Source: QHXW01 sp963768075 (GTDB lineage Bacteria; Acidobacteriota; Terriglobia; Bryobacterales; Bryobacteraceae). Taken from it: 64,000 nt of DNA. The stretch covers positions 62,001 through 126,000 of the forward strand of contig CAVYHD010000024.1 of the NCBI GenBank assembly GCA_963768075.1. Reading direction: 5' to 3'. The position numbers and the translations under genes were made by a program. The notes beneath the pieces were generated by a model. That model did not search any database and had not been told where the DNA came from. It saw nothing but the letters and a program-made list of their open reading frames with translations. Shown here in pieces: positions 53,876 to 63,102 of this stretch. Positions within the stretch are counted from its first letter, which is position 1. Each line of letters opens with the position of its first letter.

Positions 53876-55154
53876 GTGCGCATCCAGATCCACGCCCTGC
53901 TGCTCGCGTGCGTGAGCGTGTGTAACGCCTCCGGTCCAGAGCCCAATTTTTCGCGCGACGTTCTTCCCATTTTGCAGACCCACTGCCAGCAGTGTCACCG
54001 CCCTGGCGAAGTCGCGCCGATGCCGTTTCTCACCTACCGGCAAACACGCCCGTGGGCGAAGGCCATCCGCGAGGCCGTCGTTTTGAAGAAGATGCCGCCA
54101 TGGTTCGCCGAGCCCGGTTTTGGTCCATTCGCGAATGACCGCTCCCTTTCTCCGCAGGAAATCGAGACGCTGGTAAAGTGGGCCGAATCCGGCGCTCCCG
54201 AAGGTGATCCTCGGGACGCCCCGCCCGGTCCCGCAGCGCGTCGAGGGCTGGAACATTCCGAAACCGGATTTGGTTCTCGAGATGCCGAGGGCGTTTCCGT
54301 TACCGGCTTCCGGTGAAGTGGACTATCAGTACATCGTGATGCCCACCGGCTTTACGGAAGACCGGTGGGTCCAAAAGGCCGAATTGCGGCCCGGAAATCG
54401 CGCCGTGGTGCATCATGCTGTGGTCTATATTCGCGAGTCGGGGTCTCCATGGCTGCGCGACGCCCGGCCCGGAGTTCCTTATGTCCCGCCTGGGGATACA
54501 CCACGCGAGCGGCTCTTGAACGGCATGACGAAAAGCGACATCCTGCTGGTCTATTCGCCGGGCAGCATTGCGGAGGATTGGGGGCCGGAGATGGGAAAGC
54601 TCGTCAAAGCCGGTTCGGACCTGGTGATTCAGATGCACTACACCCCCAACGGACATGCGACTAGCGATCAATCGCGGCTGGGCCTGGTCTTTCATCGCTC
54701 GATACCGAAGCAGCGCGTGCTGACCCTGCAACTGGGCAACGACCGCTTTGTGATCCCTCCCGACCATCCGCATTTTCGCGTCGCGGCGTGGGGCACGATG
54801 CCCAACGATACCCTGCTGCTGAGCTTTTTTCCGCACATGCACCTGCGAGGCGCGAGTTTCGAATACAACATCATCGAACCGGACGGCCGCCGCCGCACGC
54901 TGTTGCGCGTGAGCCCCTACAACTTCCACTGGCAGCTTTCCTACCGGCTCGCTCATCCACTGGCCATCAAAGCCGGAACCAGACTCGAGTGCGTCGCCTA
55001 CTTCAACAACTCGCGCAACAATCCGAACAACCCCGATCCCGAGGACTCCGTCCGCTTCGGCCCGCAAATCTGGGAAGAGATGATGATCGGCTTCTTCGAT
55101 ATTGCCGTCGATCCGCACATCGACAAACCGCAATTTTTCGTCCGGCAGCACTAA
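53876..55154 (+). pseudogene. Exported cytochrome c fused to a copper type II monooxygenase-like domain, one frameshift
   Basis: About 425 residues when joined. A signal peptide (IHALLLACVSVCNAS) is followed by a mono-haem domain with THCQQCHRPGEVAPMPFLTY. The second part resembles the two-domain copper-binding core of peptidylglycine/dopamine monooxygenases: RAVVHHAVVYI, LVIQMHYTPNG and FFPHMHLRGASFEY supply the expected His and Met ligands. The frame changes near 54220, where removing one C in a GC-rich run restores RDAPRPVPQRVEGW. Such fusions occur in Acidobacteria and Planctomycetes, with no known substrate. Start GTG 53876. Confidence 0.65.
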
Positions 55155-55291
55155 GCCGCGCGCACATCCACGATAAGTCCGGTGTACACTCAAAATCCAC
55201 GCGTTGGAGGCAATCGCCCGGGCGTAGCTTACGCCTGCAATACATTAACGGTCATTGCGTGCCACCGCCAGTCGGGCTTAAACTACAGTCC

Positions 55292-56589
55292 ATGAATCGT
55301 CGATACTTTTTAGGTTCCGCCATCACGGCGGGAGCGGCTCTTCGGTCCAGTGCGCTCGCCAGTCCCAATGACACCGTTCGAGTGGCTTGTGTGGGTGTGC
55401 GCGGCCGCGGTCGAAGCCACATGGATGCCTACAGCCGGATGCCCAAAGTCGAGATTGCCGCCATCTGCGATATCGATGAGTCGGTGCTCAACGCTGGGTA
55501 GCCGGGGTCGAGAAGGCCAACGGAAAGCGTCCCGCCGCGTTCACCGACCTGCGCAAGCTGCTCGAGGACAAGTCCATCGATGCTATCTCCATCGCCACGC
55601 CGAACCACCAGCATACCCTGCAGACCATTTGGGCCTGCCAGGCCGGCAAGGACGTTTATGTGAGAAGCCCTGCGCGCACGATATGTTCGAGGCCCAGCAG
55701 ATCGTGGCTGCCGCGCAGAAGTACAATCGCATTGTGCAGCACGGCAGCCAGCAACGCTCGGGTATCGGACGGGTGGTGGTCCAGCAGCTGCGCGACGGAC
55801 TCATCGGCGATGTCTACATGGCCCGCGGCATGTGCTACAAGTGGCGCGACACCATCGGCCGCAAGCCGGAAGAGCCGGTGCCGCCGGGCGTGCACTACGA
55901 CCTGTGGCTGGGCCCGGCGCCGGAGCACGCCTTCACGCAGAATCGTTTTCACTACAACTGGCACTGGTTCTGGGACTACGGCAACGGCGACTTGGGCAAC
56001 CAGGGCATTCACCAGGTCGATATGGCGCGCTGGGGCCTGGGCGTGAAGTATCCCACCAAAATCAGCGCCATCGGCGGGCATTTCATGTTCGACGATGACC
56101 AGGAGACGCCCAACACCCTGAGCGCCAGCTTTGAGTTTGGCGATGGCGGCAAAACGAAGATGATGACCTTTGAAGTGCGCCACTGGATCACGAACCATGA
56201 AGCCGGCATCGAGGAGCCCGAGCCGGCAAAACGTCGGCGTGATTTTCTATGGATCCAAGGGTTACATGGCGGTATGGAGCGAGGATTCCGGCAAATACCA
56301 GACCTGGCTCGGACGAGAGCAGGCAGCCGGGGCCATCCGGCACGACAAGGGCAACAACTGGGTCAACTTCATCGATGTCGTGCGCAGCCGCAAGCAGGCG
56401 GACCTGTACGCTCCCATCGACGAAGGCGCGATCTCGACCGCGCTGGTTCACCTGGCGAATATCTCGTACCGCCTGGGCCGTACTCTGCACTTCGACCCCG
56501 TCAGCTACTCCTGCAAAGGCGATGCGGAAGCCAACCGTATGTTCCGGCGCGAGTACCGCAAGCCGTTCGTGGTGCCCGAAAAGGTCTGA
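55292..56589 (+). pseudogene. Tat-exported Gfo/Idh/MocA oxidoreductase, three frameshifts
   Basis: About 430 residues when repaired. The twin-arginine signal NRRYFLGSAITAGAAL comes first, then the NAD-binding fold (VRVACVGVRGRGRSHMDAY), AISIATPNHQHTLQ, and the family lysine in EKPCAHDMFEAQQ. The C-terminal domain has WFWDYGNGDLGNQGIHQVDM. Breaks are near 55500, 55660 (both one base missing) and 56235 (one extra). The protein is close to the exported sugar dehydrogenases common in Acidobacteria and Planctomycetes. Neighbours (hydroxyacid dehydrogenase, isomerase) support a role in sugar or sugar-acid breakdown. Confidence 0.75.
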
Positions 56590-56657
56590 GGCGTCCGTGG
56601 TAAGGGCAGGCGACTCAGAGGGCCAAGCCCAATCGGCTGAGCGGACCTGTCCGAATT

Positions 56658-57623
56658 CTATCGAGCTCCGTCTCGACCGACGACGACGTTGGTAGGGCGG
56701 CCGCTTAAGAAGTTCCAGACGTTATCGACAGAAAGTTGCAGGCCTGCTTCCAGGGCCTCCGGGGTCACGCCAGCGGAGTGAGGCGTGAGCACGACGTTCT
56801 CCAGGCGCGTGAGCGGGTGTCCGGCCGGTAGTGGTTCGACATCGAAAACATCCAGGCCGGCGCCCGCGATGCGGCCCGCTGTGAGCACTTCGAGCAAGGC
56901 TTGCTCGTCGACGATGGGGCCCCGCGCCGTATTTATAAAAATGGCTGAAGGCTTCATCTTCTCCAGTTCGCGTCTGCCCATGAAGCCTCGGGTCTCGGCG
57001 GAGAGGCGCAGATGCAAGCTAACCACATCGCTTAGCCGAAACAGGTCTTCGAGTGAGACCAGCTCGAACCCGAGTGCCGGGTCCGGATGCATGGTCCAGG
57101 CGTTCACACGCATGCCGATGCCTGCGCCGAGACGAGCGAACTGCCGGCCGACAGCACCCAGTCCCACGACGCCCAGCGTTTTGCCGTGCATCTGCACTGC
57201 CTCTCCACTTGGCCAGCGCCCCTGGCGAACCTCCGCGTCAATTCGCGGAATGCGGCGCGCTACGGACAGCAGTAGGGCCAGCGTGTGTTCGGCGACGGAA
57301 AAGGCAGATACACCTGGCGTATTGGTGACCGTCACTCCGTGCCGAGCGGCTGCCGCCAGATCGACGTTATCGGTGCCCGTACCCCATAGCGACAAAAGCT
57401 GCAGACCGGGAGAACGGCGAAAGACGTTCTCGGTGAAGTACGTCGAGGAGCGGATGTTGATCACGATCTCGGCGCCGGCAATGCGTTCAATCAACTCGTC
57501 TTCGGTTTCGGGCAGCGTGTCATGGTATTCGACGCGGGTTCTATCGAGCAACTTGCGGTAGGCTTGGCTTGAGGCCATCACTGGCGCCTCGTCGTCTGGA
57601 ATCACAATGCGGGGCATACTCAC
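56658..57623 (-). CDS. D-2-hydroxyacid dehydrogenase, phosphoglycerate-dehydrogenase-like
   Basis: A 321-residue NAD-dependent enzyme: nucleotide motif GVVGLGAVGRQFARLGA (about 150-165), catalytic Arg in SLHLRLSAETRGF, Glu in VEPLPAGHPL and His in VVLTPHSAGVTPEA. It lacks the ACT domain of SerA and more likely acts on glyoxylate, hydroxypyruvate or a sugar acid. The start is GTG 57623 or ATG 57617. It overlaps the small upstream ORF by 4 bp. Confidence 0.82.
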   Translation of the reverse strand: MSMPRIVIPDDEAPVMASSQAYRKLLDRTRVEYHDTLPETEDELIERIAGAEIVINIRSSTYFTENVFRRSPGLQLLSLWGTGTDNVDLAAAARHGVTVTNTPGVSAFSVAEHTLALLLSVARRIPRIDAEVRQGRWPSGEAVQMHGKTLGVVGLGAVGRQFARLGAGIGMRVNAWTMHPDPALGFELVSLEDLFRLSDVVSLHLRLSAETRGFMGRRELEKMKPSAIFINTARGPIVDEQALLEVLTAGRIAGAGLDVFDVEPLPAGHPLTRLENVVLTPHSAGVTPEALEAGLQLSVDNVWNFLSGRPTNVVVGRDGAR

Positions 57624-57817
57624 GCCGTGAGATCCGGAGCGTACTTCTCCCGTACCATCAAGTAAGAGAGGATGCCGGCCACGCTCGCCGCGCAGTTCTG
57701 AACGCTCCTCATACGTCCGATAGTACCTGCGGGGAACGACGTGTGGATGATCGCCCGGTAATTGGCGGCTTGCGTGAAAAACTCGCGCCGGCTCATATTG
57801 CTATTAGTTGGACGCAT
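57620..57817 (-). CDS. Small protein with Tat-like start, possible gene remnant
   Basis: A 65-residue ORF beginning MRPTNSNMSRREFFTQAANY. SRREFF is a twin-arginine motif, but the hydrophobic stretch that should follow is missing. The C-terminal half is an amphipathic segment ending REKYAPDLTA. This looks like an N-terminus and a C-terminus joined by a deletion. The 4-bp overlap with the dehydrogenase shows that it could be translated. Function unknown. Confidence 0.4.
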   Translation of the reverse strand: MRPTNSNMSRREFFTQAANYRAIIHTSFPAGTIGRMRSVQNCAASVAGILSYLMVREKYAPDLTA

Positions 57818-57845
57818 GCCCTGGCCGAAGAAGATCTCGAAGGAC

Positions 57846-58679
57846 CTACCCCTTCAAACCTGCGAGCACGCCAAACATATAGGCGTATGAGCGCGCCATG
57901 CCGAGAAACGGATCGTTCTCGTTGATTTCGTATTCGAGATTGACGGAAGCCGTATAGCCCATCTTGTGCAACTCCCGGAAAATGTCCGCGATCGGCAGCA
58001 CGCCATCGCCAACGTCGCAGAGCGAATTCACGTCGCCAAATACGCGCATGTCCTTGATGTGCATGTCGAGCATTCGCGAACCTGAGGCCCGGATGGCGTC
58101 GAGAGGCTTCACACCCGCTTCGGCCGTGTGGCCCACATCCACGCAGACACCGCAGCGCGGATCCATGTCTTTCAGGATCTTCAGCGCGTCCTGCGGGGCG
58201 GGGAAGTTGTCCTTTGGGCCGTGATTATGCACGGCGATCTTGATGTTGTACTCCTCGACAAATTTCTGGAGCTTCGGCAGCGTAATCTTGGTGGGAGCAC
58301 ACACAATCAGCGGCATGCCGGCGAGCCGGGCATATTCGAACTTGTGACGGATGTCGGCCTCGTCGTCCTTGTGGAAGTCGATGTTGCCGCCCCCCACGAT
58401 GGTGAGACCCGCATCCTCAAACTCCTTGCGGGCCTCGCGGATCTGATCGGGAGTCGAATCCAGCGGCAGGTGGAAGGACTTGATATTCACGTATTTCAGG
58501 CCCAGGCGCTGGATTATCTTGATCGCTTCGGCTCGCGGAAACTTTCGTAGTGAATAGGAAGCTACGCCCAGCTTGAAGCCGGCGTCGTCCGAAGTGGCGC
58601 CGAGGTCAAGTCCGGAAAAAGCGAGCACCGAGCCGGCGGCCGACGCGCCCAGCAAAGATCGTCTGGAGATTGAGGACAT
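57846..58679 (-). CDS. Tat-exported sugar phosphate isomerase/epimerase (TIM barrel)
   Basis: 277 residues from ATG 58679. The signal SSISRRSLLGASAAGSVLAF is a good twin-arginine leader; the rest is an AP_endonuclease_2/xylose-isomerase-like barrel with metal-site segments IVGGGNIDFH, AVHNHGPKD, CGVCVDVGHTAEAG and LDMHIKDM. It probably interconverts or epimerises sugars or inositols in the periplasm. Neighbouring Gfo/Idh and dehydrogenase genes point to one catabolic set, although strands differ. Confidence 0.78.
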   Translation of the reverse strand: MSSISRRSLLGASAAGSVLAFSGLDLGATSDDAGFKLGVASYSLRKFPRAEAIKIIQRLGLKYVNIKSFHLPLDSTPDQIREARKEFEDAGLTIVGGGNIDFHKDDEADIRHKFEYARLAGMPLIVCAPTKITLPKLQKFVEEYNIKIAVHNHGPKDNFPAPQDALKILKDMDPRCGVCVDVGHTAEAGVKPLDAIRASGSRMLDMHIKDMRVFGDVNSLCDVGDGVLPIADIFRELHKMGYTASVNLEYEINENDPFLGMARSYAYMFGVLAGLKG

Positions 58680-58723
58680 ACGTAGATTGTGACGCAGTAC
58701 CGATGGGTCACGCCAGTCCCGTA

Positions 58724-61700
58724 TCAGCGCGCCGCGTGTGCGTCCTGGTTCGACGCTTGCATGCGTGCCCCGCGAATCCACTCAAGAATCGTCTTGTATT
58801 GCGAGCTTGATTCGTTGCCGGGCCAACGCTGGCCGCCGTTGTGGGTGGCCAGATAATCATCCACGTTGCCGGCGGCGTCGGTCGGACGGGTCGGCTTAAT
58901 GAGGATCAGGCTGCGGTTTGGGTCGCTGATATCGAGCACGCGCATGGCGTATTTGTAGTTCTCTTCACTGTCTTGTGGCGAGAACTGTCCTTCGGCATTG
59001 GGTGGCCGAAGCTTGAAAATGACGTGCGAGGCGTGGCACATGACGCAAGCTTTGCCGTCCGCGCCTGGCGCGGACAGAATGGGCTCGATCTCGGATACGA
59101 AGAAACCGAAGTCCAGCACCGATCCTGGTTCCACGTCGGCGAGTGCTTCTTTCAAGTTCTTGCCATCAAGGACGCGTGTCGCGATAAGCTGCAATCTCTG
59201 GTTAGGATCGTTTCGCAGCCGGTCCAAAGCTGCGCGAAAGTCCGGACGCTGCTCAATGCCTTTGACTTTGCGCAATAGATCCAACGCCGCCGCGCGCACG
59301 TTGGCATCCCGGTCGCCGAGGCTCGCCATCACCGCCCGAAACACGGCCGGTCGATCGAGAAAATCTGGCTCCTTATAAACGTACTTGCCGTTGCCCAGTA
59401 CGTACGACCGGTCCTGGGAGACCGCACCCCCGGAGACACCGAGATGCCGCCGCATGAACTTTGGATCGTTCACCTCCTCGATCAGGATGCTCCGCTGCGA
59501 GCTTCCCATGCGATCGAAAGCCTGCACCACCAGGGGCCGCATGGCCGCGTCGTCAAGGAAGCGCGCGAGGGCGATCTGGATGGCCGCCCGCTGCACATCG
59601 GAATCCTGGTCCTCGAACGCCTCCATGGTTTGGTTGCTCCGCCGCGGATCTTGCATGAGTTCCGGAAACGACCCTGCAGCAGCCAGCACCTGTGCGTAGT
59701 TCTTCACGCGCGGCTGCCGATCGAGCAGAGAACGTACCGCAGAGAGAATTGCCGGCTGCCGCGTCCACGCTGAGTCGGCCGGCAGGCCCGCAAGCAACGG
59801 CAGCGCTACTGCCTGGGCGTCGAGGTCGCCATGAACCAGAATCTCGGCGATGGTCTGGACCAGGGCCGGATCGGGCGCGGCGGGTGCATCAATGTTTAGC
59901 ACCCCGCGCTGCCCGTTTTCATACACGTACCGCACGGCGTCACGAACCTGTTTGTCCGGATCGAGTCCAAGCTGCAGGGCGGCCTCGGCAAAGCGCTGGC
60001 TACCAGCTCCACTGAGTGTGCTGCCCGCCTTCAGCACATTGATCTTGGTGTCGTTATCAGCACTCTTCAGGCACGCAATCAACGCATCCTCGAGTTCCTG
60101 CCCCGAGCTGCGGAAGAAATGAATCAGGTCGCTATCGTTGCCCACGCGAGTCTGGTAAAAACCGTTATGGATGTCATAGCGAAAATCCACAGTCTCGCGG
60201 TAAGGCGGGTACTCGTAGCCCGGCCGGTCGAGATCCGGCACGCCCGAAACATATTTTGTGAAAACCGCCGGCAACGAAATCGACACCGTGTTCGCCTTGA
60301 GCTGGGGCAGCGCGTAGTGCCTCACGTGGAAATCCCAGAGCGCCTCAAGGATGCTCTGGCGTCCCAGAGGAGTCGCGGCGCGCAGAGCTTTGGCAAGCGC
60401 TTGAGCCTGATCGCGTGCCACCGCTTCGTACCCGTCATTGATCTTTTCCTGGTCTTCCTTCGTGGAGGCGGCCTCGATCCACGCGCCAAGGTATCCGGTG
60501 TTTTCGTCCAGCGCGTCGTACAGACTTTCTTGCACCGCACGCCGCGCCAGGGGGTCGGTCTCGCTGTTCAGCCGTGTTGCAAGCGCTTCGATGATGCCGG
60601 TGCGCGCCTCGTGATCATCGACTTTCCAGTAGTACCATTGCCAAAGCCCCCGGGCCGCGTTCAGGCGGACGGCCGGAACCGGGTCGTCGAGATTACGCCT
60701 TAAGGCCAGGAGCAGTGACCCGTCATCCGCCAGATACTTGAAGTGTTGGTTGAACACCTGCGTCGCGCCCCAGCGCGTGCGCGCGCTGGAGGAAGCCAGG
60801 GCCGCCGCTAGTTCCGCGCGCCCTTCCGAGGCAGCGCCGGGACGGCGCTCGAGGATCATGCGCAGCGCCCATCCGGCCGTGCGTTGCACCATCTTATCCG
60901 GGTCACCCAGTGCGGCGACCAGCGTCTTTATGGCGCCGGAATCCGCCATGTGCCCCAGAGCTCGCGCCGCCCCCTCGCGCGCCAGCGGCTGATGGCTCGA
61001 CGCCAGAATCGCCCGCACCTGGCGCAACACCGCGTCGGGCGCGAGGTCCCACAACTGATCGAGCTGCGAAAGGAGCCGCGGCAAATCGTCTTTGGCCAGC
61101 TGACTGGGGGTCGGCGGGAACGCATCATCCCATCCTTTCTCTTTCGCCGGCTTCCGATCAGGCCCCGGATAAAGGGTGGAGAGCGCCATCACCGCGAACT
61201 GAGTCGCGCGAAACGGCGTATTGAACCCCTGGTAGACCGGATCCCCCTCCCAACTTCCTTCCGGCCGCTGCGCTTTTAAAAGGGCATCCACCGCGCGGGC
61301 CAGGTGAGTGTCGGTCTCCGGCCGGCGGCCCGCCAGCGCCGCCGCCAGAACGGCATGATACGAAATGAAGTCGGCCGGCTTACCCTTGTTGTCGAAAGCG
61401 TAGGGCCACATGCCGCCCGGTTGCTGAAAACTGTAAAGCTGATCGAGTAACTGGTCCAGTTGCGCACGATACTTCTCCCGCCCGATCGTGGCGAGGAAGT
61501 GAATCTTCCAGTTCAGATCGATCATGTTTCTTGGCTCACGCGGCAAAGCTAGGCGCTCTACCCGGTCCCGTTCGCTGGCCCACTGTTCTTCGCCCGTCTG
61601 CTGGTAGAGCATTTGAAAGGTGTCCCAACTTTGCGCGGCGATTTCAAACGGGCTTATGGACGGTTCGCAACCGTCTGACTCGTCGCCCGGCATGACGGTG

Positions 61701-63013
61701 CGGTCCTGGTAGTGAATCTTCAGGAAGTTCCCGTAAGGCACATTGAAACTGAGCCTCGGCGGATCATGCGTAACATTCTGTTCGAACAGATGCTCGATCA
61801 CCGGCAGCCGGCTCGCCACCGTTCGCGCCGAATAGATGACCCGAACCCAGTCGGTGCCGGGTTCGCCGTACAGCGGACGCTGGTTGTTGTAGATGCGGTC
61901 GGTCAGGAATTCGAGCGCCGGCCGCTGAGTCACCGGGTACCCGTTCGCGACCGCTGTCAGGTAGCCGCGCGTCGTGAACTGCGTGGGATGGCATGCGATG
62001 CAAAGCTGCGTGTCGGAGTGCACCATGGTGGTCCGCAGCCCCACCGCCCCGCGGCGCGGCGTGTTGGACAGCCACGTGTCGCCCATATTGATCATAAAAT
62101 CCATCCCGGTTCTCACTGCCTGGCGCGGATCGTTGTACGGCGGCACCGGGTAATCGTAGGTGTGTAACTGATAGGCCGGATGGTTGGCGTCAACCCGCAC
62201 GTAATAGGTCTCGCCTGGCTTGAGAATCCGCGTACGAAACTTATAAAGGCCCGGATAATTCTGCGTGGCTTCGATCTGGTAGATCGCTGCGCCCTCTGTG
62301 TAAGGCATGACGTCCGGCTGTCCGGCCGCATTCTTGCCCATTTGAAAGATGTCCACGTCCAGCGGCACTTCGCGGTCCGTGATATCGAGCACGAAATATG
62401 CCAGCCTTGGTTCCGTGCCGTGGAACGTGAAGCGGAACCATTGAAAGCCCTTGAGCATTGCCGCGTAGCGGTCCTCGCCGGGCGCCGGCGCGTAGGGACG
62501 TTCGTCGTCAGCCCCGAAAACAGTTTGGCCGAACTCAAAGGGCTGAGCAGCCTGCCACGTGTCGTTAGGAGCCGCCGCAATCACGGACGGATCCCCGCGT
62601 CCCACGGGAATCCGGCGCATCACTGTTTCGAGTTCCGGAAGCTGCTCTGCGCCCGGCGCACTTAGGATGACGGTCACCGGGCCGGGCGCGCGCGGCCTCA
62701 GAGTCAGATAAAAGTCCAGATCGGCGGTGTGCAGCCACTTCTCCGAGACCGTCCCACGCGCGTCCGCCATCGCGACATGAACCCGCCTGTCGCCCTGGAG
62801 CTCCTCGGGATTCTTTATTGCAATCGTGACTGCGTACAGCGACCCAGGCTGCGCCATTCCCAGTTTGATCTGGCGCTGCGGCACCGCGTTGCCGGGGGCC
62901 CTACTCGGACCCGCCTGCACGGTTCGTAGCAGTAGAAGACCTCCTGCCACGAGACCAGTGACGACGAATCCGCACGCGAGCCATTGCGGCACTTGATGAT
63001 AAGTTTTTTCCAT
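58724..63013 (-). CDS. Giant exported multidomain protein: haem sites, cyclase-like toroid, HEAT repeats
   Basis: 1429 residues from ATG 63013. The N-terminal membrane anchor (WLACGFVVTGLVAGGLLLL) is followed by beta-rich domains (about 60-330), a CxxCH haem site CIACH (Cys338), and an alpha/alpha-toroid like squalene cyclase (about 500-620, RPEGSWEGDPVYQGFN). Long HEAT arrays fill about 660-1290, and a second haem site CVMCH (Cys1323) lies in a C-terminal cytochrome-like module. It is likely periplasmic and redox-active. Related large cytochromes occur in Acidobacteria and Planctomycetes without assigned roles. The frame is intact over its full length, unlike several neighbours. Confidence 0.75.
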   Translation of the reverse strand: MEKTYHQVPQWLACGFVVTGLVAGGLLLLRTVQAGPSRAPGNAVPQRQIKLGMAQPGSLYAVTIAIKNPEELQGDRRVHVAMADARGTVSEKWLHTADLDFYLTLRPRAPGPVTVILSAPGAEQLPELETVMRRIPVGRGDPSVIAAAPNDTWQAAQPFEFGQTVFGADDERPYAPAPGEDRYAAMLKGFQWFRFTFHGTEPRLAYFVLDITDREVPLDVDIFQMGKNAAGQPDVMPYTEGAAIYQIEATQNYPGLYKFRTRILKPGETYYVRVDANHPAYQLHTYDYPVPPYNDPRQAVRTGMDFMINMGDTWLSNTPRRGAVGLRTTMVHSDTQLCIACHPTQFTTRGYLTAVANGYPVTQRPALEFLTDRIYNNQRPLYGEPGTDWVRVIYSARTVASRLPVIEHLFEQNVTHDPPRLSFNVPYGNFLKIHYQDRTVMPGDESDGCEPSISPFEIAAQSWDTFQMLYQQTGEEQWASERDRVERLALPREPRNMIDLNWKIHFLATIGREKYRAQLDQLLDQLYSFQQPGGMWPYAFDNKGKPADFISYHAVLAAALAGRRPETDTHLARAVDALLKAQRPEGSWEGDPVYQGFNTPFRATQFAVMALSTLYPGPDRKPAKEKGWDDAFPPTPSQLAKDDLPRLLSQLDQLWDLAPDAVLRQVRAILASSHQPLAREGAARALGHMADSGAIKTLVAALGDPDKMVQRTAGWALRMILERRPGAASEGRAELAAALASSSARTRWGATQVFNQHFKYLADDGSLLLALRRNLDDPVPAVRLNAARGLWQWYYWKVDDHEARTGIIEALATRLNSETDPLARRAVQESLYDALDENTGYLGAWIEAASTKEDQEKINDGYEAVARDQAQALAKALRAATPLGRQSILEALWDFHVRHYALPQLKANTVSISLPAVFTKYVSGVPDLDRPGYEYPPYRETVDFRYDIHNGFYQTRVGNDSDLIHFFRSSGQELEDALIACLKSADNDTKINVLKAGSTLSGAGSQRFAEAALQLGLDPDKQVRDAVRYVYENGQRGVLNIDAPAAPDPALVQTIAEILVHGDLDAQAVALPLLAGLPADSAWTRQPAILSAVRSLLDRQPRVKNYAQVLAAAGSFPELMQDPRRSNQTMEAFEDQDSDVQRAAIQIALARFLDDAAMRPLVVQAFDRMGSSQRSILIEEVNDPKFMRRHLGVSGGAVSQDRSYVLGNGKYVYKEPDFLDRPAVFRAVMASLGDRDANVRAAALDLLRKVKGIEQRPDFRAALDRLRNDPNQRLQLIATRVLDGKNLKEALADVEPGSVLDFGFFVSEIEPILSAPGADGKACVMCHASHVIFKLRPPNAEGQFSPQDSEENYKYAMRVLDISDPNRSLILIKPTRPTDAAGNVDDYLATHNGGQRWPGNESSSQYKTILEWIRGARMQASNQDAHAAR

Positions 63014-63102
63014 CGCAATCCAGATCGGCGGCGCACTTCCGTAACCCAGCGCCCTTTTATTATCCCTCCTCCGGCGAATCTGTGGGCAACTGGCGGGCAT
63101 TG

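Noticed and set aside
53872..54316. Separate short cytochrome gene followed by an independent monooxygenase gene
   Set aside because: The second reading has no start signal and the two overlap at one break point where removal of one base fuses them into a known architecture.
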